DNA from: Oscillospiraceae bacterium
GTDB lineage: Bacteria > Bacillota > Clostridia > Oscillospirales > Oscillospiraceae
Assembly: GCA_017622295.1 (NCBI GenBank)
Contig: JAGARK010000024.1
Coordinates: 1-55,287 of the forward strand
Direction: 5' to 3'
DNA: 55,287 nucleotides
The notes below the pieces were generated by a model. That model worked only from the letters and a program-made list of their open reading frames with translations. It was not told the DNA's origin and ran no database searches. A program made the translations under genes and the position numbers. Within the stretch, counting starts at the first letter, position 1, and each line of letters starts with the position of its first letter. Below are positions 1 through 7,196 of this stretch, piece after piece.

Positions 1-29
1 GAATCCACCTCCCAAATGCCCAAACACAG

Positions 30-63
30 AAAAAGACCAACACCACAAGGGGTAGGTCTTTTT
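30..63 (-). terminator. Rho-independent terminator downstream of the tRNA region
   Basis: A 9-bp stem (30-38 paired with 55-63) is followed on the minus strand by a U-rich tail. It lies beyond the stronger terminator at 161-196 and directly follows a degenerate tRNA-Tyr-like 3' end, so it may be the leftover terminator of a decayed tRNA copy. Confidence 0.6.
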
Positions 64-95
64 CTGGTGGGGAAGGTGTTGCCACCGTCGAGCCG
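64..95 (-). pseudogene. possible decayed tRNA-Tyr 3' end
   Basis: Read on the minus strand, this stretch has a GGTGG...CACC-like T-arm, then CTTCCCC and ACCA. It resembles the T-arm, acceptor and CCA of the intact tRNA-Tyr at 197-281, but with substitutions and deletions, and no anticodon arm can be drawn upstream. It is immediately followed by a terminator. The call rests on similarity by eye only and could be chance. Confidence 0.25.
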
Positions 96-160
96 GTGTC
101 GAGTGACAGTCTACCGGACTGGCACATTTAATCGTTTCAACCCCACGCATCCAGATAAAA

Positions 161-196
161 TTAAAAGCCAAACACCGGACGGTGTTTGGCTTTTAA
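161..196 (-). terminator. terminator of the tRNA-Thr/tRNA-Tyr operon
   Basis: A perfect 16-bp inverted repeat (161-176 with 181-196) and a 4-base loop sit right after the CCA end of tRNA-Tyr. The U-rich arm faces away from the tRNA on the minus strand. It is symmetrical enough to work in both directions. Confidence 0.85.
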
Positions 197-281
197 TGGT
201 GGGGGAAGGTGGATTCGAACCACCGAAGCGATAAGCAGCAGATTTACAGTCTGTCCCCTTTGGCCACTCGGGAATTCCCCC
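197..281 (-). tRNA. tRNA-Tyr (GTA), CCA encoded
   Basis: On the minus strand a 7-bp acceptor stem GGGGGAA/TTCCCCC pairs bases 275-281 with 201-207. The anticodon is GTA in ACTGTAAAT, there is a long variable arm as expected for class II tRNA-Tyr, the T-loop is GGTTCGAATCC, and the CCA end is encoded. It is the second gene of the minus-strand tRNA-Thr/tRNA-Tyr pair, with a terminator right behind it. Confidence 0.95.
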
Positions 282-300
282 ATATGAAGTTTTGGCTCGA

Positions 301-438
301 TTGGAGCCGGTAGACGGACTCGCGAATCAAGGTGACAACCAGTTTCTGAACTGGTTGTTCAATCTGCCACCGGCAGATTGAATTCATCTTTCGAGTCCAA
401 CCACGTCTTTGTCGGCTTGGAGCCGGTAGACGGACTCG
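301..438. repeat. 22-bp direct repeat of the tRNA-Thr 3' end around a branched palindrome
   Basis: Bases 301-322 are an exact copy of 417-438, which is the acceptor and T-stem end (with CCA) of the intact tRNA-Thr. From 316 the copy runs into a nested structure: an outer 7-bp stem (316-322 with 392-398) encloses two perfect hairpins, 335-344/349-358 (10 bp) and 358-368/372-382 (11 bp), drawn as a three-way junction. It lies in the transcribed spacer between the two tRNAs. It could be a palindromic insertion unit, an old integration scar, or the remains of a second tRNA-Thr. Confidence 0.7.
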
Positions 439-493
439 AACCCCCGACCTACTGATTACAAATCAGTTGCTCTACCAACTGAGCTATACCGGC
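418..493 (-). tRNA. tRNA-Thr (TGT), CCA encoded
   Basis: Reading the minus strand gives an acceptor stem GCCGGTA/TACCGGC, a D-arm TAGCTCAGTTGGTAGAGC, the anticodon TGT in the loop TTTGTAA, a T-arm GGGGGTTCGAGTCC and a coded CCA. It is 76 nt. It is the first gene of the tRNA operon, about 20 nt downstream of a strong promoter. Confidence 0.96.
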
Positions 494-512
494 GGCTCAA
501 CCGAACAGGGTT

Positions 513-540
513 ATTATACCACGGAAGATGGAAAAGTCAA
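513..540 (-). promoter_or_regulatory. promoter of the tRNA-Thr/tRNA-Tyr operon
   Basis: On the minus strand, TTGACT (535-540) and a perfect TATAAT (513-518) are separated by 16 nt. The -10 box lies about 20 nt before tRNA-Thr, as expected for a stable-RNA promoter. Confidence 0.85.
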
Positions 541-576
541 GCATTATTTTGTTTGTTTCGAAAAAACTGCGAAAAA

Positions 577-604
577 CCGTGCCGGTCCGCAAGGACCGGC
601 ACGG
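577..604 (-). terminator. terminator after ileS
   Basis: A 12-bp GC-rich stem (577-588 with 593-604) with a GCAA tetraloop is followed on the minus strand by TTTTT. It lies just past the ileS stop codon and insulates the tRNA operon. Confidence 0.9.
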
Positions 605-614
605 CAGTATCATT

Positions 615-3404
615 TTAGATTTCGATTTCCAGCTTGCTGATGACACCGGCGCAGCGGGGGCACAGGCCCTCTTCGTTGGCGGCTTCGGAGTGCATCCAGC
701 AGCGGGGGCACTTGGCGCCCTTGGCTTCGGAAACACCAATGGTCAGATCAGCATAGTTGTCGCCGGTACCAACCTCGGCGCCTTCCTCGGCAGCGGCCCA
801 GTCAACAGCGGACACGATGCAGATCTCAGCCAGGTTCAGACCCTCGCAGGCGGCCTTCAGAGATTCGTTGTCGGTTGCCAGGGTGACGCGGGCTTCCAGA
901 GCCTTGCCGATACGCTTGTCAGCGCGGGCCTTCTCCAGAATGCCGTTGACGTCGGAGCGCAGCTTCATGATGACGTCCCACTTTGCCATGGCCTCGTCGG
1001 ACAGAGCGTAGGCAGAGAAGTCCTCGGGCATCTGGTTGAGCAGGATGTTCCGGGTGTCGTCGCTGTCCTGATGGGGCATGGACTGCCAGATCTCATCGCA
1101 GGTGAAAGCCAGGATGGGCGCAAACAGCTTTGCCATGGCATCCAGGATCAGGAACAGGGCGCTCTGTGCGGAGCGGCGGCGCAGGCCGTTCTTCTCCTCG
1201 CAGTACAGACGGTCCTTCAGGATGTCCAGATAGAAGCTGGACAGCTCCACGACGCAGAAGTCGTTGATGGCATGGGAGACCATGTGGAATTCGTAGCCAT
1301 TGTAAGCCTTGCGGCAGGCCTTCACCAGCTTGTCCAGCTTGGTCAGTGCCCACTTGTCCAGCTCTTCCATTTCGGAAGCAGGAACCAGGTTGTTGGGGTC
1401 AAACTCGTTGAGGTTGCCCAGGCAGTAGCGGGCGGTGTTGCGGAACTTCAGATAGTTCTGAGCGATCTGCTTGAAGATCTCCTTGGAGCAGCGCACGTCG
1501 GCGTGGTAGTCGGAGGAAGCGGCCCACAGACGGATGATGTCAGCGCCAAAGTCCTTGATCAGGTCGGCGGGATCAACGCCGTTGCCCAGGGACTTGTGCA
1601 TGGCCCGGCCCTGGCCGTCAACGGTCCAGCCGTGGGTCAGAACCTGACGGAAGGGAGCACCCTGGTCCAGAGCGCCGACGCTTGTCAGCAGAGAGGACTG
1701 GAACCAGCCGCGGTACTGGTCAGCGCCTTCCAGATACACATCAGCGGGCCACAGCTCGGGGGTGCGGTGCATCAGGGAAGCGTAGTGGGTGGAGCCGGAG
1801 TCGAACCAGCAGTCCAGGGTGTCGGTCTCCTTCTCGAAAGTCTTGCCGCCGCAGTGGGGGCAGGTGAAGCCGTCGGGAACCAGGTCCATGGAATCCTTTT
1901 CGAACCAGATGTTGGAGCCGTGCTCGTCAAACAGCTCGGAGATCTTGGCGATGGACTCGGGGGTGGACACGGGCTTGCCGCAGTCCTGGCAGTAGAACAC
2001 GGGGATGGGCAGACCCCAGCGGCGCTGGCGGGAAATACACCAGTCGGCGCGCTCACGGATCATATTGATCATGCGCTCTTCGCCCCATGCGGGATACCAC
2101 TGGACATTTTCGATGGCCTTGATGGCGGCGTCCTTGAAGGATTCGACAGAGCAGAACCACTGGGGAGTAGCGCGGAAGATGACGGGCTTCTTGCAGCGGT
2201 CGTGGTGGGGGTAGGAGTGCATGATATCCTCGGAAGCGAACAGCATGCCGGACTCAGCCATGTCAGCCTTGATGATGGGGTTGGACTCTTCGGTCTTCAG
2301 GCCGGCGTACTTGCCTGCGTAGTCGGTGTGGCGGCCGTAGTCGTCCACGGGAACCACCAGCTCCATGCCATAGCGCATGCAGGTCTGGTAGTCGTCAGCA
2401 CCGAAGCCGGGAGCGGTGTGGACACAGCCGGTACCGGAATCCATGGTGACGTACTCAGCATTGACCAGGCGGGAGGTCTTGGGGAGGAAGGGATGCTGAG
2501 CCAGCATATTCTCAAAGAACTGGCCGGGGTAGGTGGCCAGAACTTCGTAGGTTTCGAAGCCGCCCATCTTCATGGTCTTTTCCATCAGGGCTTCGGCCAT
2601 GATGTAGGTCTCGCCGTTTTCGGCCTTGACCAGAACGTAGGCATCCCGGGGATGCAGGCAGATGCCCATGTTGCCGGGCAGGGTCCAGATGGTGGTGGTC
2701 CAGATGACGAAGAAGGTGCGGCTCAGGTCAAACTGGCTGAGCTTGCCCAGGTCGTCCTTCATGGGGAACTTGACGTAGACAGAGGTACAGGGATCGTCCT
2801 TGTACTCAATGTCGGCCTCGGCCACGGCGGTGGCGCAGAAGGGGCACCAGGTAACGGGCTTCAGGCCCTTGTAAATGAAGCCCTTGTCGAACATGCGGCC
2901 AAAGACCTTGACTTCCTGAGCTTCAAAGTGCTTGTCCATGGTGCGGTAGGGATGCTCCCAGTCGCCCACAACGCCCAGACGCTTGAAGCCGCCCATCTGC
3001 TTCTGGATGAAGTCCTCGGCAAAGGCTGCACAGGCGGTACGGAACTCGGGCACGGACATATCCTTGTTCAGCTTCTTCTTGGAAGTTTCGATGGCGCGCT
3101 CGATGGGCAGGCCGTGGTTGTCCCAGCCGGGGACATAGGGGGTGTAGAAGCCCATCATGGCGTGGGAACGGACGATGAAATCCTTCAGGGTCTTGTTCAG
3201 AGCGTGGCCCATGTGGATATAGCCGTTGGAGAAGGGAGGGCCGTCATGCAGGACGAAACGGGGCAGGTCCTTGTTCTTCTCGAGCATGATGTTGTACAGA
3301 TCCTGCTCTTCCCAACGCTTGAGCATATTGGGCTCGCGGGCAGGCAGACCAGCCTTCATGGGGAAGTCGGTCTTCGGGGTGATGATGGTGTTTTTGTATT
3401 CCAT
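615..3404 (-). CDS. ileS: isoleucyl-tRNA synthetase
   Basis: Charges tRNA-Ile with isoleucine in the cytoplasm and hydrolyses mischarged valine in its editing domain. At 929 residues it has the normal bacterial length. The class I signature appears as HMGH at residues 64-67 within GPPFSNGYIHMGHALN. The KMSKS loop is the variant AMHKSLGN around residues 601-608. The C-terminus carries two CPRC knuckles (CPRCWMH and CPRCAG), the zinc site of bacterial-type IleRS. The ATG follows GGAGG. A T-box leader ending in a terminator lies immediately upstream, so expression should respond to uncharged tRNA-Ile. It sits downstream of yggS-sepF-divIVA, a usual Firmicutes order. Confidence 0.98.
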   Translation of the reverse strand: MEYKNTIITPKTDFPMKAGLPAREPNMLKRWEEQDLYNIMLEKNKDLPRFVLHDGPPFSNGYIHMGHALNKTLKDFIVRSHAMMGFYTPYVPGWDNHGLPIERAIETSKKKLNKDMSVPEFRTACAAFAEDFIQKQMGGFKRLGVVGDWEHPYRTMDKHFEAQEVKVFGRMFDKGFIYKGLKPVTWCPFCATAVAEADIEYKDDPCTSVYVKFPMKDDLGKLSQFDLSRTFFVIWTTTIWTLPGNMGICLHPRDAYVLVKAENGETYIMAEALMEKTMKMGGFETYEVLATYPGQFFENMLAQHPFLPKTSRLVNAEYVTMDSGTGCVHTAPGFGADDYQTCMRYGMELVVPVDDYGRHTDYAGKYAGLKTEESNPIIKADMAESGMLFASEDIMHSYPHHDRCKKPVIFRATPQWFCSVESFKDAAIKAIENVQWYPAWGEERMINMIRERADWCISRQRRWGLPIPVFYCQDCGKPVSTPESIAKISELFDEHGSNIWFEKDSMDLVPDGFTCPHCGGKTFEKETDTLDCWFDSGSTHYASLMHRTPELWPADVYLEGADQYRGWFQSSLLTSVGALDQGAPFRQVLTHGWTVDGQGRAMHKSLGNGVDPADLIKDFGADIIRLWAASSDYHADVRCSKEIFKQIAQNYLKFRNTARYCLGNLNEFDPNNLVPASEMEELDKWALTKLDKLVKACRKAYNGYEFHMVSHAINDFCVVELSSFYLDILKDRLYCEEKNGLRRRSAQSALFLILDAMAKLFAPILAFTCDEIWQSMPHQDSDDTRNILLNQMPEDFSAYALSDEAMAKWDVIMKLRSDVNGILEKARADKRIGKALEARVTLATDNESLKAACEGLNLAEICIVSAVDWAAAEEGAEVGTGDNYADLTIGVSEAKGAKCPRCWMHSEAANEEGLCPRCAGVISKLEIEI

Positions 3405-3434
3405 TGGAAATTAACCTCCGTTAGAAAAATCATT

Positions 3435-3685
3435 AATAAATGGAAAGCGCCTTTGTCCCTGTTAGAAGAGACAAAGGCGCATAAACCTCTGCGGTACCAC
3501 TCTTGTTCCGGTTAAAAACCGGCACTCGTAGGCGCTGTATCGGGCGGACCCGGCGCAGCCTACACACCCACTGGGGGCTTCGGTGCGCTGCTCCGAGGTG
3601 ATATGGCTGATCGCCGTTTACTGCCTCGCACCATCCGGCAGCTCTCTGAAAACAGGGGAATCAGTCACGTGTCCTCATCATAGCA
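3435..3685 (-). promoter_or_regulatory. T-box riboswitch controlling ileS (AUC specifier)
   Basis: On the minus strand the leader carries a stem I region with GGTGCGAG, then the conserved T-box sequence AGAGTGGTACCGCA (3490-3503), and finally a 10-bp terminator stem (3447-3456 with 3471-3480) followed by a T-rich run. A probable specifier codon ATC lies at 3602-3600, matching isoleucine. In this family, uncharged tRNA-Ile pairs with the specifier and the T-box bulge, stabilises the antiterminator and allows transcription into ileS. The gap between divIVA and ileS (3405-3696) is taken up by this element. A TATGAT at about 3675-3680 is a candidate -10 box. Confidence 0.92.
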
Positions 3686-3696
3686 TGGGGTATATA

Positions 3697-4368
3697 TTAT
3701 TTGTGGTTGGGATCGTAGTTGCGGCCAAACTGCAGGTTGGCAAACTTGCTGGTGGTGGTGTCGTTGACGGGGTGGCGGGGCTCCGCCTTGGGAGCGGTGT
3801 CAACGGTGGTGCCCACCAGAGCTTCCAGATTCTGGGAGATCTCATCAGCCACGGCATCAGCGGAAGCAGCGGGGGCTGCGGCAGGAGCCTTGGGCTTGTT
3901 GGCCTGCTTGACGCGCTCCAGGGCCTGGATGCAGGAGCGCATCTGCTCCTGGATCTCGTCGATCTTGGAGGAGGCCAGCTTCCGGGCCTCTTCCACCCGT
4001 GCCTGCTCGGCGGCGACCAGGGCGCCGGTGTTGGGAACCACGACGGTCTGCTCGGGCTGAGCAGCGGCGGCGTTGGCTTCGGAGAGCATCTTCGCGCACT
4101 TGACCTCGGCCTCGCGGACCATCTTGTCGCAGGTCTTCTGGGCGTTGATGACAGCATCCTTCATGGAAGCCTCATTCTTGCGGTATTCTTCCAGCTTGCC
4201 CACCAGGACGCGCATCTTGCTCTTGAGCAGTGCATTTTCCTTGTACAATGTAACGTAGTCTTCGGTCAGGGGCTCCAGGAAGCTGTCAACATCGTCCATG
4301 TTGTAGCCGCCGAAGGTAGCCTTGCCGAAAGAAATCTGATCAATCTGCTGGGGAGTAAACATAGCCAA
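3697..4368 (-). CDS. divIVA: DivIVA-domain cell division/polarity protein
   Basis: DivIVA proteins bind curved membrane at septa and poles and recruit division, wall-synthesis or sporulation partners. The first ~65 residues match the DivIVA domain: a short membrane-binding N-terminus with ISFGKATFGGYNMDDVDSFL, followed by a coiled coil (ENALLKSKMRVLVGKLEEYR). The middle, ~70-150, is also predicted to be helical and charged, followed by an Ala/Pro-rich linker. Total length is 223 residues. The gene starts 14 nt after the sepF stop and is probably in the yggS-sepF-divIVA operon. The ylmG and ylmH genes that often stand between sepF and divIVA are missing here. Confidence 0.93.
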   Translation of the reverse strand: MAMFTPQQIDQISFGKATFGGYNMDDVDSFLEPLTEDYVTLYKENALLKSKMRVLVGKLEEYRKNEASMKDAVINAQKTCDKMVREAEVKCAKMLSEANAAAAQPEQTVVVPNTGALVAAEQARVEEARKLASSKIDEIQEQMRSCIQALERVKQANKPKAPAAAPAASADAVADEISQNLEALVGTTVDTAPKAEPRHPVNDTTTSKFANLQFGRNYDPNHK

Positions 4369-4382
4369 ATCCTCCTGTCTTC

Positions 4383-4946
4383 TTAGACGTAGCTCTCAAC
4401 TTCAGCCTGCAGGGTCTCCAGGTCGCCGACCACATCCATGTTGTGGGGGCAGAACAGGTAAGCAGACTTAGCGATCTTCTTAACGGAGCCATCCAGGGCA
4501 TAAACGGTACCGGACAGGAAGTCCACCACACGGCGGGCCATATCCTTGTCCACATTCTCCAGGTTCAGAACGACGGCCTTGCGGTTGCGCAGGCTGTCGG
4601 ATGCCTTGGAGGAGTCGTTGAAGCTCAGGGGACGGAACAGGACAACTTCCTGCTTGGGGCCGCTGGTGTTCAGCACGCGGCCGTTGAAGCCGGAAGAAGT
4701 GCTGACTGCGGAAGAAGCGGGAGCAGCGCTGATGCTGGGGGCAGCGAAGCCGCCAAATGCGTCATCATCCTCGTCGTCCTCGATGGGAGCGGCAACGGGA
4801 GCGCTGCGGCGGGCGGGAGCACGGCGGGGAGCGGGTGCTGCGGGCTCGTCGTCGTAATCGTCCAGGTAATCGTCTTCGTCGTAATCGTCGTAATCGTCGT
4901 CGGCGTAGGGCTGGGCAAATTTCTTTACATTATCCCAAAAACTCAT
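4383..4946 (-). CDS. sepF: cell division protein SepF
   Basis: SepF anchors FtsZ to the membrane and polymerises into rings at the division site. The N-terminus MSFWDNVKKF is an amphipathic membrane-binding helix. It is followed by a very acidic Asp/Tyr stretch (~15-33) and an Ala/Pro/Arg-rich disordered linker. The conserved core spans ~95-187 (VVLFRPLSFNDSSKASDSLR, AVVLNLENVDKDMARRVVDFL, GTVYALDGSVKKIAKSAYLFCP). Its length of 187 residues is slightly long because of the linker. It lies 28 nt downstream of yggS and directly upstream of divIVA. Confidence 0.96.
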   Translation of the reverse strand: MSFWDNVKKFAQPYADDDYDDYDEDDYLDDYDDEPAAPAPRRAPARRSAPVAAPIEDDEDDDAFGGFAAPSISAAPASSAVSTSSGFNGRVLNTSGPKQEVVLFRPLSFNDSSKASDSLRNRKAVVLNLENVDKDMARRVVDFLSGTVYALDGSVKKIAKSAYLFCPHNMDVVGDLETLQAEVESYV

Positions 4947-4974
4947 ATCTATATAATCCTCCTGTATTTACACA

Positions 4975-5685
4975 TCATTCATGATGAAGCTTGGTGTAGT
5001 CCCGGGCACCGAAGATGGCGGTTCCCACGCGGATCATGGTAGAGCCGCAGGCGATCGCATCCACATAGTCATCGGACATACCCATGGACAAGCAGTCCAT
5101 GGTTACATTATCGTATTTTTTTCTCATTATGTCAACAGAAAGGTTGAACATTTCCTGAAAAAATTTGCGATTATCCCCCGGATTTTGGCTGATTGGGGGG
5201 ATTGCCATCAGTCCGCAGACCCGAATATTGGGAAAATCGGAAATATGTTCGAGCAAAGGAAGGATATCGCTGATGTCGAATCCGGACTTGCTTTCTTCGT
5301 TACCAATGTTAACTTCCAGCAAAATATTCTGGCTGATTCCCTGCTTGGCTGCTTCCTTCTGAATGGCCTGCAGAAGATTCATTCGGTCCACGCTCTGGAT
5401 CAGGTCCACATGGCCCACCACCTGCTTGACCTTGTTGGTCTGCAGCACGCCGATGAAGTGGACGGGAGCACCCTCGTAGGCATTCTCACCGGACTTCTGC
5501 ACAAGCTCCTGGACCCGGTTTTCGCCGCAGCAGTCCACGCCGCCGGCGATTGCCTGACGGACGGCGTCAGCATTGTTCATTTTGGTGGCGGCGCACAGCT
5601 GGATCTCCTTGGGATCACGACCGCAGGCAATGGCGGCGGCTTCCATCTGAGCGCGGATGACGGCAATATTTTCAGCAATGGACAT
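4975..5685 (-). CDS. yggS: YggS/PROSC-family PLP homeostasis protein
   Basis: A pyridoxal-5'-phosphate-binding protein that buffers the free PLP pool and influences amino-acid metabolism; no catalytic activity is established for the family. The lysine expected to bind PLP is K35 in CAATKMNNADA. The typical GENRVQE motif (for phosphate binding) follows at ~53-60, and the late motif LSMGMSDDYVDAIACGSTMIRVGTAIFG closes the barrel. Length of 236 residues is normal. It is first in the minus-strand run leading to sepF and divIVA, the classical Gram-positive location of this gene. Confidence 0.96.
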   Translation of the reverse strand: MSIAENIAVIRAQMEAAAIACGRDPKEIQLCAATKMNNADAVRQAIAGGVDCCGENRVQELVQKSGENAYEGAPVHFIGVLQTNKVKQVVGHVDLIQSVDRMNLLQAIQKEAAKQGISQNILLEVNIGNEESKSGFDISDILPLLEHISDFPNIRVCGLMAIPPISQNPGDNRKFFQEMFNLSVDIMRKKYDNVTMDCLSMGMSDDYVDAIACGSTMIRVGTAIFGARDYTKLHHE

Positions 5686-5755
5686 ATGGCATGTTCCTTT
5701 CTGTATGTGGGCTTCAAATTGCGGTTTATCGTTCTGTTATGCACTGCACCCATGC

Positions 5756-5773
5756 CTTCCCCCCGGGGGGAAG
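5756..5773. repeat. perfect 9-bp palindrome (GC-rich)
   Basis: CTTCCCCCC meets its exact complement GGGGGGAAG with no spacer, between hfq and yggS. It resembles the GC-rich repeat material at 40509-40700 and may be a remnant of that family. Confidence 0.5.
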
Positions 5774-5832
5774 CCCAGGGCGCTCCCGCGCCAGTTCGAT
5801 AAATCCCAATTTGAAAGAATCATCAAAAAACA

Positions 5833-5864
5833 AAAGGGCGGCGGAAGTTACTCCGTCGCCCTTT
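5833..5864 (-). terminator. terminator after hfq
   Basis: A 13-bp stem with one mismatch pairs 5833-5845 with 5852-5864 and is followed on the minus strand by TTTTGTTTTTTG. It sits just behind the hfq stop codon and would end the miaA-hfq transcript before yggS. Confidence 0.9.
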
Positions 5865-5871
5865 GCATCTG

Positions 5872-6099
5872 TTACGCAGTGGTAGCTGCTTTCAGCGGTC
5901 GGATCGGGGCCAGGGTGGAGATGGCATGCTTGTAGATCATCTGCTGTTTGCCATCGCTCACCAGCACCACCACGAAGCTGTCGAAGCCCGTGACGATCCC
6001 TCGGAGCTGGAAGCCGTTCATCAGGAACAGTGTCACGGGAACCTTGTCCCGGCGGCACTCCTTCAAAATGGCGTCCTGTAAATTGATATTGTCAGACAT
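5872..6099 (-). CDS. hfq: RNA chaperone Hfq
   Basis: Hfq forms a hexameric Sm ring that binds small RNAs and A- or U-rich RNA ends. The 75-residue product has the Sm1 motif ([18 protein letters not shown]) and the Sm2 motif as YKHAIS at ~57-62, a normal Gram-positive variant. The start was set at MSDNINLQ because AGAAGGA precedes this ATG by a normal distance; the open frame extends further upstream only through the end of miaA. It follows miaA by 44 nt, the standard miaA-hfq order. The C-terminal tail is very short. Confidence 0.96.
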   Translation of the reverse strand: MSDNINLQDAILKECRRDKVPVTLFLMNGFQLRGIVTGFDSFVVVLVSDGKQQMIYKHAISTLAPIRPLKAATTA

Positions 6100-6143
6100 A
6101 TGTATTCCTTCTTTCTTTTGGGATACACACATCTTAGCATTTT

Positions 6144-7079
6144 TCACTTGTCGGATTCGCAAAGAACCCGTCGGGCTTTCGCAAGAATTTCTTCGGAGCC
6201 CTCTCCCGGATGCCTGGTCAGCCAGTTCATTGCCTTGTTCCGGCGGAACCAGGTCAGCTGACGCTTGGCATAGCGCCGGGAGGACTGCTGTACCTCGGCG
6301 GCGGCTTCCTCTATTGTACACCTTCCGTCAAGGGCATTGATGAACTCTTTGTAACCAATTGCCTGCATGGCGGTACATTTTTCTGGAATTCCCGAGGCCA
6401 GCAGGGCTTTGATCTCCTCCACAAGGCCAAGCTCCAGCATGATGTTAACCCGCAGGTCGATCCGCTCGTACAGGGCCGCCCGGGGCTCAAAATCCAGACC
6501 CAGCCACACAGGATGATACTTCGGGGGAATCAGCTGGGTTTTCCGGTTGTGCTCGGTGATGGTCTCGCCAGTTTCCAGATATACTTCCAGGGCCCTCAGA
6601 AGCCGCTTGCGGTCATGGATCCGTTCAGCGGCCTCGGGATCGATCTCCTTCAGCCAGTTGGTCATGTATTCCATGCCCATTTCGTCGGCCTGCCGTTCCA
6701 GCTTTTCCCGCTGCCCGGTGGAGGGGAAGGGAGCGAAGGTATTGCCACGGATCAAAGAGTCCATGTAAAGGCCGGTGCCGCCGGCGATGATGGCGGTTTT
6801 GCCCCGGGCCACGATGTCGTCCACGATGGCGGCGGCCATTTCGCAGTAACGGCTGACGGAAAAATCCTCGTCGGGCTCTGCCACATCGATCATGTGGTGG
6901 GGGATGCCCTGCATTTCTTCGGATGTGGGCTTGGCGGTGCCGATGTCCATGCGCTTGTAGATCTGCATGGAATCGCAGGAGACCACCTCACCGTTATACT
7001 CTTTCGCAATTTCCACAGCCAGGGCAGTTTTGCCGGAGGCGGTGGGACCTGCGATACAGATGATGTTATTCATAGGCAT
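6144..7079 (-). CDS. miaA: tRNA dimethylallyltransferase MiaA
   Basis: Transfers a dimethylallyl group to N6 of A37 in tRNAs that read UNN codons, the first step toward ms2i6A; MiaB, encoded further upstream in the same run, adds the methylthio group. The P-loop GPTASGKT is near residues 10-17. The [16 protein letters not shown] motif, the PHHMIDV motif and the tRNA-binding HNRK region are all present. Length is 311 residues. Two in-frame ATGs (7079 and 7073) follow AAGGAGG; the second gives [11 protein letters not shown] and a slightly long spacing, so either could be used. Confidence 0.97.
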   Translation of the reverse strand: MPMNNIICIAGPTASGKTALAVEIAKEYNGEVVSCDSMQIYKRMDIGTAKPTSEEMQGIPHHMIDVAEPDEDFSVSRYCEMAAAIVDDIVARGKTAIIAGGTGLYMDSLIRGNTFAPFPSTGQREKLERQADEMGMEYMTNWLKEIDPEAAERIHDRKRLLRALEVYLETGETITEHNRKTQLIPPKYHPVWLGLDFEPRAALYERIDLRVNIMLELGLVEEIKALLASGIPEKCTAMQAIGYKEFINALDGRCTIEEAAAEVQQSSRRYAKRQLTWFRRNKAMNWLTRHPGEGSEEILAKARRVLCESDK

Positions 7080-7121
7080 TACGCCTCCTTAAGTTCAAGT
7101 TTCGGGTTGTTGCACAGAATC

Positions 7122-7177
7122 GCAAAATGCAAAATAGAGGAAGGAGTTTTCTTCGAAAACAATTTGAATTCTGCATT
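7122..7177. repeat. AT-rich TGCATT-ended intergenic repeat, copy A
   Basis: The element begins with GCAAAATGCAAAAT and ends with GAATTCTGCATT, an imperfect inverted pair. Between them is a hairpin GTTTTC-TTC-GAAAAC. The 22 bp at 7145-7166 recur in reverse complement within copy D near 42603-42624. Copy A fills the gap between mutL and miaA. Confidence 0.7.
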
Positions 7178-7196
7178 CCGTTGTGAATGCTTTCTG

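Noticed and set aside
16-234. Plus-strand frame ending VGEGGFEPPKR
   Set aside because: It is the antisense of the tRNA-Tyr 3' end and crosses two terminators; the GGFEPP peptide is the usual tRNA shadow.
528-3515. 995-codon open frame on the plus strand opposite ileS
   Set aside because: It is a shadow of ileS on the other strand, with no ribosome binding site and no recognisable domain; high GC with strong third-position bias keeps such frames open across many genes in this window (also opposite mutL, mutS, miaA, ftsH, gdpP and the dockerin genes).
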